Shown here: positions 58,700 through 64,000 of the stretch, piece after piece
Layout of the letters: each line of letters begins with the position of its first letter
Position numbering within the stretch: position 1 is the stretch's first letter
Origin: Closterium sp. NIES-65
Taxonomy: Eukaryota; Streptophyta; Zygnematophyceae; Desmidiales; Closteriaceae
Direction: 5' to 3'
NCBI GenBank assembly: GCA_948144175.1
Contig: CANXME010002107.1
Span: 1,283,001-1,347,000, forward strand
Length of the DNA stretch: 64,000 nt
Position numbers and translations under genes: made by a program
Notes under the pieces: model-generated
Databases searched by the model: none
Told to the model about the DNA's origin: nothing
The model's input: only the letters and a program-made list of their open reading frames with translations

Positions 58700-58865
58700 T
58701 AGTAGGAGAGGGTGCTGCCTCCTCTGCCATGGTATGGGTGGCTTTTGAGAACTCTCAAAACGAGAGGGTGCTGCTTCTTCCGCCCTGATATGGGTGGACA
58801 CCCTGAGGGCGCGAGGGATGGAGGCTGGCCTTTCTTCTTCGATTGCCCTGCCACCACTGTCAGCT
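58700..58865 (-). repeat. Partial upstream copy of exon 58594-58303
   Basis: The minus strand CTCTAG|GAAGCAGCTGACA starts a copy coding for QLTVVAGQSKKKGQ that then loses the frame. It contains two further copies of a GCAGCACCCTCTC segment on either side of the palindrome at 58743-58760. Confidence 0.75.
58743..58760. repeat. Palindrome TTTTGAGAACTCTCAAAA
   Basis: An 18-bp palindrome, mismatched only at the centre, sitting between two copies of a duplicated SET exon fragment. Confidence 0.95.
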
Positions 58866-59801
58866 GCTTCCTAGAGAGGTGACGAGTTGAGCGCAGGGAG
58901 AGAGAGAAAGAGACGGGGTTTGGGGAGGGGGAAGGAGAAAGAGACAGGGTTTGGGGCTAAGTTGGAAAAAACGCTACTTTGAGATTGCGTATTGAGTTTA
59001 TACGCATCTAAAATTCGTACGCTGCGGATTTTCCTAAAATTCGCCAAATTTCTCTCCGGCTGACCGGAAAAAAAAATCTGTTAGAGTCCGCGATCTGGCG
59101 AGCTCAAATTTGAGTCTCGAAATTCTGACCTGAGTTCGCGAATTGCAAATGTGACTTCAGATCTGAATTTCGAGATTGTTTGGTGGATCATCCGATTATA
59201 TACACACGGGTGACGTCATCACATGCCGCCCCGCCCGCCCTGGCACAAAGGGAATTGAGGCAAAACGAAAAACCCTCCGAATCCCTCCGGGCCCTTGAAA
59301 AATCCCGGCTGACCAGGCCAAAAAACCCTCCGAAACCCGCGGGTTCAATGTCGTATTCTTATTCTCATATATATGTCGGCCGAACTGTTGCAATTTCGGG
59401 GACATTTGTCGAACAGTGCTCGACGGACATTGGCCAATCGCCGTCGAGCACCGTGCACCCCCGACAACGCTTTTTACACCCGGTGGCATGTCGCCCACAC
59501 GGTGGCGCTGACGGTCGACGGTTGCGAAATACCGACTGTCGCAATCGACGGAGACGTCAACTGCGGCCGACCTGTCGCCTCGTCGGTCGAGCGAACTGTC
59601 GCTGTCGGATGGGCGACGGGTTACGTCTGTCGCAGTCAAACGTTCACGTCAACTGCCGACTGCCACGTCAAATGTCTCAGTCTCCACGGGGAGCAACATC
59701 AGCCCAAGGTCACTGTATAAACCTGAATTCATAGTAGAAGCACCACACTTTCCTCAGCAGGCCAGGATTTAGGGAGAACTGCTAGCTTTCGGTGGGCACT
59801 G
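58866..59801. other. Region between the SET gene and the Crypton-like gene
   Basis: No exon is recognised. The left part is purine-rich then AT-rich (about 58960-59180). The right part (about 59390-59680) is rich in CGTCGA and GTCGACGG words and probably holds the upstream region of the Crypton-like gene. It does not contain the missing first exon of the SET gene in a form I can see. Confidence 0.4.
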
Positions 59802-62800
59802 ATGGAGACCGATCCGTCGACGACAGCGCCTTCCCGGCAGGCGGACGTAGGACGGATACCTGTCGAATTGGAGTCCATCTCGACACCACCCCCTTCGTCG
59901 TCTGGAGCCACGCCGGTTTCTTCCGCGCCCCCTTCGACGATGCGTGCCATACCGGAGGTGGCAGCGCCCACCTCGACGTCGCGAGCCATACCGGTAGTAA
60001 TACAGCCGGTTGTTACGGACCAGCGTTCGACGGGTATTCCGGTCACTGTTGAAGTGGGTGGTGCACTGACCGAATTCCCTTCGACAGGTCAATCCATACC
60101 TGTTGTCGTAGAACCCATCTCGACAACAAATGCCCCCTTTACACACGAGGCTCCTGCTCACCGTGCACCATCGTCGACAGCCCACCGCTCGACGGAACCT
60201 TCAGCTGGTGCACCTACCTCGACAGGTGGGCGACGTAGGAGAGCGAGGGCTGTTCCGCCTGAGGTTCGCCAACCACCCCCTGCCGGCACATCCGCTTCTC
60301 GAGCCGGCCCCGCCGCTCCTAGGCGCACTTCGACGAGACCAAGCAGAGAGGACTTAGCCAGGAACGTCCCTGAAGCGACGGACGATGACGATGTTCAAAC
60401 GGGAGAACAGCAGGAGGCGGACGATGTCGAACCGCCAGACCCTCTGCGGCCTACTGCGGCAAATATCTCAGAGGAGGATGCCGCGCACATTCTCGGCGAC
60501 CAACCGGGCGCAGACAATCCGTACTTGGCGACCGGAACACTTAAAAGCAGGATTCTCCGGTGTGAGGTTCCGCTGCTGGGAGTTGACCAGGATTCCACAC
60601 GGCCGAACTATGTCTCTGGAAGCATGCACTACAAAGCTTGGGCCTGTAAAATTCTGGCACCCGAGGGAAGCAACGGAGTGCCTAAAGAGGAGCAGGTGAT
60701 CTACGAGGACGAGATCGGTAGGGAGATCGGCGACGATATGGGGCCGAGATGGAGGGAGGCGCTGCGTAACGAGGAGCACCTGCATGGGCCGAAAATAACG
60801 AAGTGGCGCTTGCGCGCGTACGTCGAATACATGTCGACTGAAACCGACCAACAAGCGGCTTCGTTGGACACAGGCCGGACCAGAGTCGCTGGAAGGAAGG
60901 CGAAAAAAAACACCCCTCCGATGATGCTGGCGCGCCTTACTGCGCTGACGTGCTTCTGCAGAGTAGAGGCCATACTCTTCGACGAGCCACTAACGAAACC
61001 CTTGGACGACATCACCGAGGCCCGGCAGCTTCTTGCGGTCAAGCTGCGGCAGCTGCACGACTTTCAGTTCGAGTAAGTAGGCTGCCATACACCGGACTCT
61101 AAAACTTTTCACTCAAATTCTCACCCAACTACTCGCTGTATCTGCCCACTCAATGCAGGCAGTGCGTCGATCCACACCGGGGCTCGCTCGACGATGTTTA
61201 CACGGAGGAGCAGTTCCGCATTCTCGTTTCAGACATCCTGCCGTACTGGGCCAAGGAGTACTTTCGGGAGTCGATGAGTCACCCCAGTCAGTCGCTGTGG
61301 AGGGCCTTGGCCGTGAGGGTGATGATCCTGATGGCGCATCACATGCTGGGCAGGGGGATAAGCATCCGCGAGATCCGCTACTGCAATATGTTCACTCACG
61401 TCCTTCCGCCCATCACGAACAGCAAGGGGGAATCGTCTATCCACGTTTTCGTGGTCGCCTATCGCAACTCGAAGACCATCAAAGACAACAAGCTCGGCCA
61501 CCTGTACCTAACTCGACACATGGACTTCCGGCAGTGCGGCTTCGGAGCAGTGTTCATGTGGATACATTTCATTTTCGACCTTGTGCCGCTCTACTACAAC
61601 AACGATAAGATCGTGCCCCCCTTGGATTTCAGCAACCCGGAAAATTGGTCAAAGAAGCACCTGTTCTTCGCCCTCTTCGACAAAGACAAGACCGAGTTGC
61701 CGTACGCGACTCATGCCAAATGGGTTACCTGGGCGATGAAAAACGCGGAGTGGATCCTGTCGAAAGTCACACATATCTTTCGACGGTCTGCGGCACAGAT
61801 CCTCGCCGACAAAAACTGTGAACTCGACAACATCGCGCAGCTGGGTCAATGGGACATGAACGAGATGCGCAGGTCATACGTCACAGGCATCCCGCGCGGG
61901 GCCATCCAGCTGCAAGCGGGTTTCACGACGGAACCGGGTGACTATTACCTTGGAAGATCGAAGAGCGAAGTACCCGCGAAGGTCCTGAAGGCTATCGAGG
62001 AGCACATATTTCCAGAGGCGGAGCAGTGGCTCGACGAGGTATGGATGCGTCGAGCGCTTAGCGTGATCATCGAATGCAAGTTTTGCCCATCTATCTCTCA
62101 ATGTCACCACGTTTGTTCTTGTTCAGGCGATGGAATGGAACAACGAGCAGGACAAGGAGCATATGTTCTTCGCAGCGAAAAGTTTCTTGAAGGCCCTGCA
62201 AGCCGTCCGAATGCCCATCGCCGAGGATCTTGCGATGTACTACGTCCATTGTGACGACCACCCCTTCGACGGAGTGACTGTTTGCGACTGCGAGCGTCAC
62301 CCTTATGTACAGATGTCCGGTTTGTGCAAGGACATGGATTTCCAAAAATGGGCGCTTGACGTGTACCTGCTCGACAAATACGGCATCGAGATGCGGACCA
62401 ACCCCACGCTGTCGAAAGCTTCGGTAAGATGGCCCTTCTAATTTTTAATCCGAACAGATTGCATCAGCCCACTTACCTACCGCTCGTGATCTTGTGCGCA
62501 GGACGCATCCTTTCAACTCAACACCAAGCACCTCATCACGCAACTTCGGGCAGAGGTCAACTTACACAAGGAGGAGGGTGGGAAAAAAGAAATCAAGATC
62601 AAGGGCCTCGAGCAGAAGGTCGAGTCATTGGAGCGGGAGAAGGGCGCGATGCAAGCGGAGTTGGAGGCGAAGGCAGAAGCACTCGCGCTACTGCAGAAAG
62701 CGTTCGACGCACTGAAGATTACCGCCGCGACAACCGCAGCTGCGAGTGTGGGGGGGAGCGAGAGTGTGCCGCAGACGGCGACCGAAGAAACCACCCCGCC

Positions 62801-63464
62801 ACCACAGCAACCCCCTCAATCAACGCCCACTCAACAGAGCAAGGGCAGCCAGCTCGACCAAACATTCTTCGACGCAGTGGTGTGGCCGTGGTGCAATTGC
62901 GAGACCGTGCGGCAGGCGTGGTCGTACTGGGACGGGCCAAGCCCGCTGAACAACGGACACAGTCTTCGACACACTTACAGGAGGGGTTTCGCCGTCAAGT
63001 TCAGCAAGTTCACTCCGACTCGTCCCACCGTTCCCCAGGTTGCGGTGGACCAGCCAAAAGAAAAGCCACCGACCCCAAAAGCTGTCGAGTCGAAATTGCG
63101 TAAGATGGAGGTTGTCATGAGGGCCGTCGAGATATTCAGGGTCGACGACAGCAGCGCGGCTACGTCGACGATCATTGATAAGCTTGACTCAATAGTCGCG
63201 AACCACTCGATCAACATGCTAGCTGAAGGGCTCGTTCTCAAAGAGGATTCGGGGAAGCAGCTCACGAAGAAGCGCAAAGTCGAGACAGCAGAAGACAACC
63301 GGAAGGACAAAGATCGCCTCAGGATCACGCGGGAGCTCATTCGCGTCGAGCTTCGAACCACGAAATGGGCCGAGAACGTGCTCAAAGACAAATGGAAAGA
63401 GTTCATGAAAACATTGGGCGAGAGCCCAAGTTCGACAGGCAATCCTGACGAGGGGGGAAAGTAG
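59802..63464 (+). CDS. Crypton-type tyrosine recombinase / Ndc10-like protein, intact four-exon gene
   Basis: Exons 59802-61072, 61159-62038, 62127-62423 and 62502-63464 have GT-AG borders and join in phase to 1136 residues. The N-terminal third is Pro/Ser/Thr-rich and acidic. Exon 2 carries a region like the Ndc10_II / Crypton recombinase domain: RGISIREIRYC (candidate first Arg), YLTRHMDFRQCGFGAVF, then THIFRRSAAQIL, whose HxxR pair precedes IAQLGQWDMNEMRRSYVTG with the candidate Tyr nucleophile, and LQAGFTTEPGDYYLGRS. Exon 4 has a coiled coil (about 55 residues around IKGLEQKVESLEREKGAM) and a GCR1_C-like DNA-binding segment (ETVRQAWSYWDG … HSLRHTYRRGF). Cryptons are DNA transposons that move with a tyrosine recombinase through a circular intermediate and have no terminal repeats. 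An active element or a domesticated host gene are both possible. Confidence 0.75.
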
Positions 63465-63662
63465 AGTAGGGTGTTCTTTCAGAGATTGCATGGCAGATTC
63501 TCATTACTGACCGACCATCTTGCCTGTATGAACCTTCTGAGCATTATCGCACACGGAAAGTCAAGATTCATGCAACATGTACATGCTGTCGATTAAACTC
63601 TGGAAACAACTAACACAACTGTCGAGAATGGCAAACACCCCCACGCAAAGTGCCCGCCTACA

Positions 63663-64000
63663 CTACTCCCCTTGCCCGCTAGTTTCCGTCTCAGCTGCAT
63701 CCTCGACGCCCTGCTTCGCCTTGCTCTTTTCTTCTGGCATAGCCAGGCTGCCATAGCCCGCGTCCTCCAGCAAGCGGGCAGCAGCTCGACAGCAGCACCA
63801 TTGCGTACAGACCTGTGCTGCCACGCGCAGCATCTGCAGCAATATGGCGTCCGTCGAGCCGAGACCTTCGACAGCCGACGAATACAGGTGATCGGGCCAC
63901 TGCTTCGCCGGGAACGTCTTGCCGACGTGCAAAAGTATGGACACGAGTGCGGACATGGCAGCCACACAAGCCTTCTTTGCAGTCTCCGGGGCGTAGATCG
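63663..64000 (-). CDS. 3' end of an unrecognised gene, runs off the window
   Basis: An open frame enters from the right edge (IYAPETAKKACVAAMSALVS, then LHVGKTFPAKQWPDHL) and ends at a stop at 63663, about 112 residues visible. The C-terminal 25 residues are hydrophilic (EEKSKAKQGVEDAAETETS). No motif or family is recognised. It converges with the Crypton-like gene, with 198 bp between their stops. Confidence 0.45.
   Translation of the reverse strand, partial: IYAPETAKKACVAAMSALVSILLHVGKTFPAKQWPDHLYSSAVEGLGSTDAILLQMLRVAAQVCTQWCCCRAAARLLEDAGYGSLAMPEEKSKAKQGVEDAAETETSGQGE

Noticed and set aside
59196-59734. Open frames just upstream of the Crypton-like gene
   Set aside because: Overlapping frames on both strands without motif, start context or splice links; read as the upstream region.

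Overview
This is eukaryotic nuclear DNA from the green lineage. A plastid-type ADP-glucose pyrophosphorylase subunit, a plant-like ubiquitin-conjugating enzyme and a Rubisco-LSMT-like SET protein, all with short GT-AG introns, sit among plant-type Ty1/copia and chromodomain Ty3/gypsy elements. The compact, GC-rich, repeat-loaded style suggests a streptophyte (charophyte) green alga; that placement is inference.

Layout. 1-6441: the 3' part of a broken Ty1/copia element (A, + strand) ending in a 136-bp LTR. 6442-10460: AT-rich sequence with a BED-finger remnant, then a minus-strand glycosyltransferase gene of the nucleotide-diphospho-sugar transferase (GT77-like) type, visible as at least four exons embedded in tandem repeats. 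10461-14091: a 3.6-kb array of a 15-bp unit that is in reading frame with the N-terminal side of that gene. 14092-28097: copia element C (minus strand), split by a younger relative B (19829-27296). 28916-36519: a nearly whole copia element D (1114-bp LTRs, 5-bp target duplication GAGGG). 36878-42726: a nearly whole chromovirus E (341-bp LTRs, target duplication GGGTG) carrying a 271-bp miniature LTR element. 43730-about 46900: a poorly resolved minus-strand gene with a C-terminal membrane anchor. 48440-52218: an 11-exon ADP-glucose pyrophosphorylase gene. 53364-54173: a three-exon E2 gene. 54811-58594: a SET-domain gene. 59802-63464: an uninterrupted four-exon Crypton-type tyrosine-recombinase gene (+ strand). 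63663-64000: the 3' end of an unrecognised gene.

The strongest unexplained pattern is in the host genes. Short segments spanning exon-intron junctions are tandemly duplicated again and again inside the neighbouring introns. This occurs in the glycosyltransferase, the anchor gene, the pyrophosphorylase and the SET gene; the E2 gene shows only an intron repeat starting at a splice donor. The copies keep GT or AG splice signals and often lie beside a recurring palindrome, TTTTGAG-N4-CTCAAAA. Within this window I found that palindrome only outside the retroelements. A second point of interest is that the pyrophosphorylase looks like a catalytic small subunit but carries the two substitutions typical of non-catalytic large subunits.
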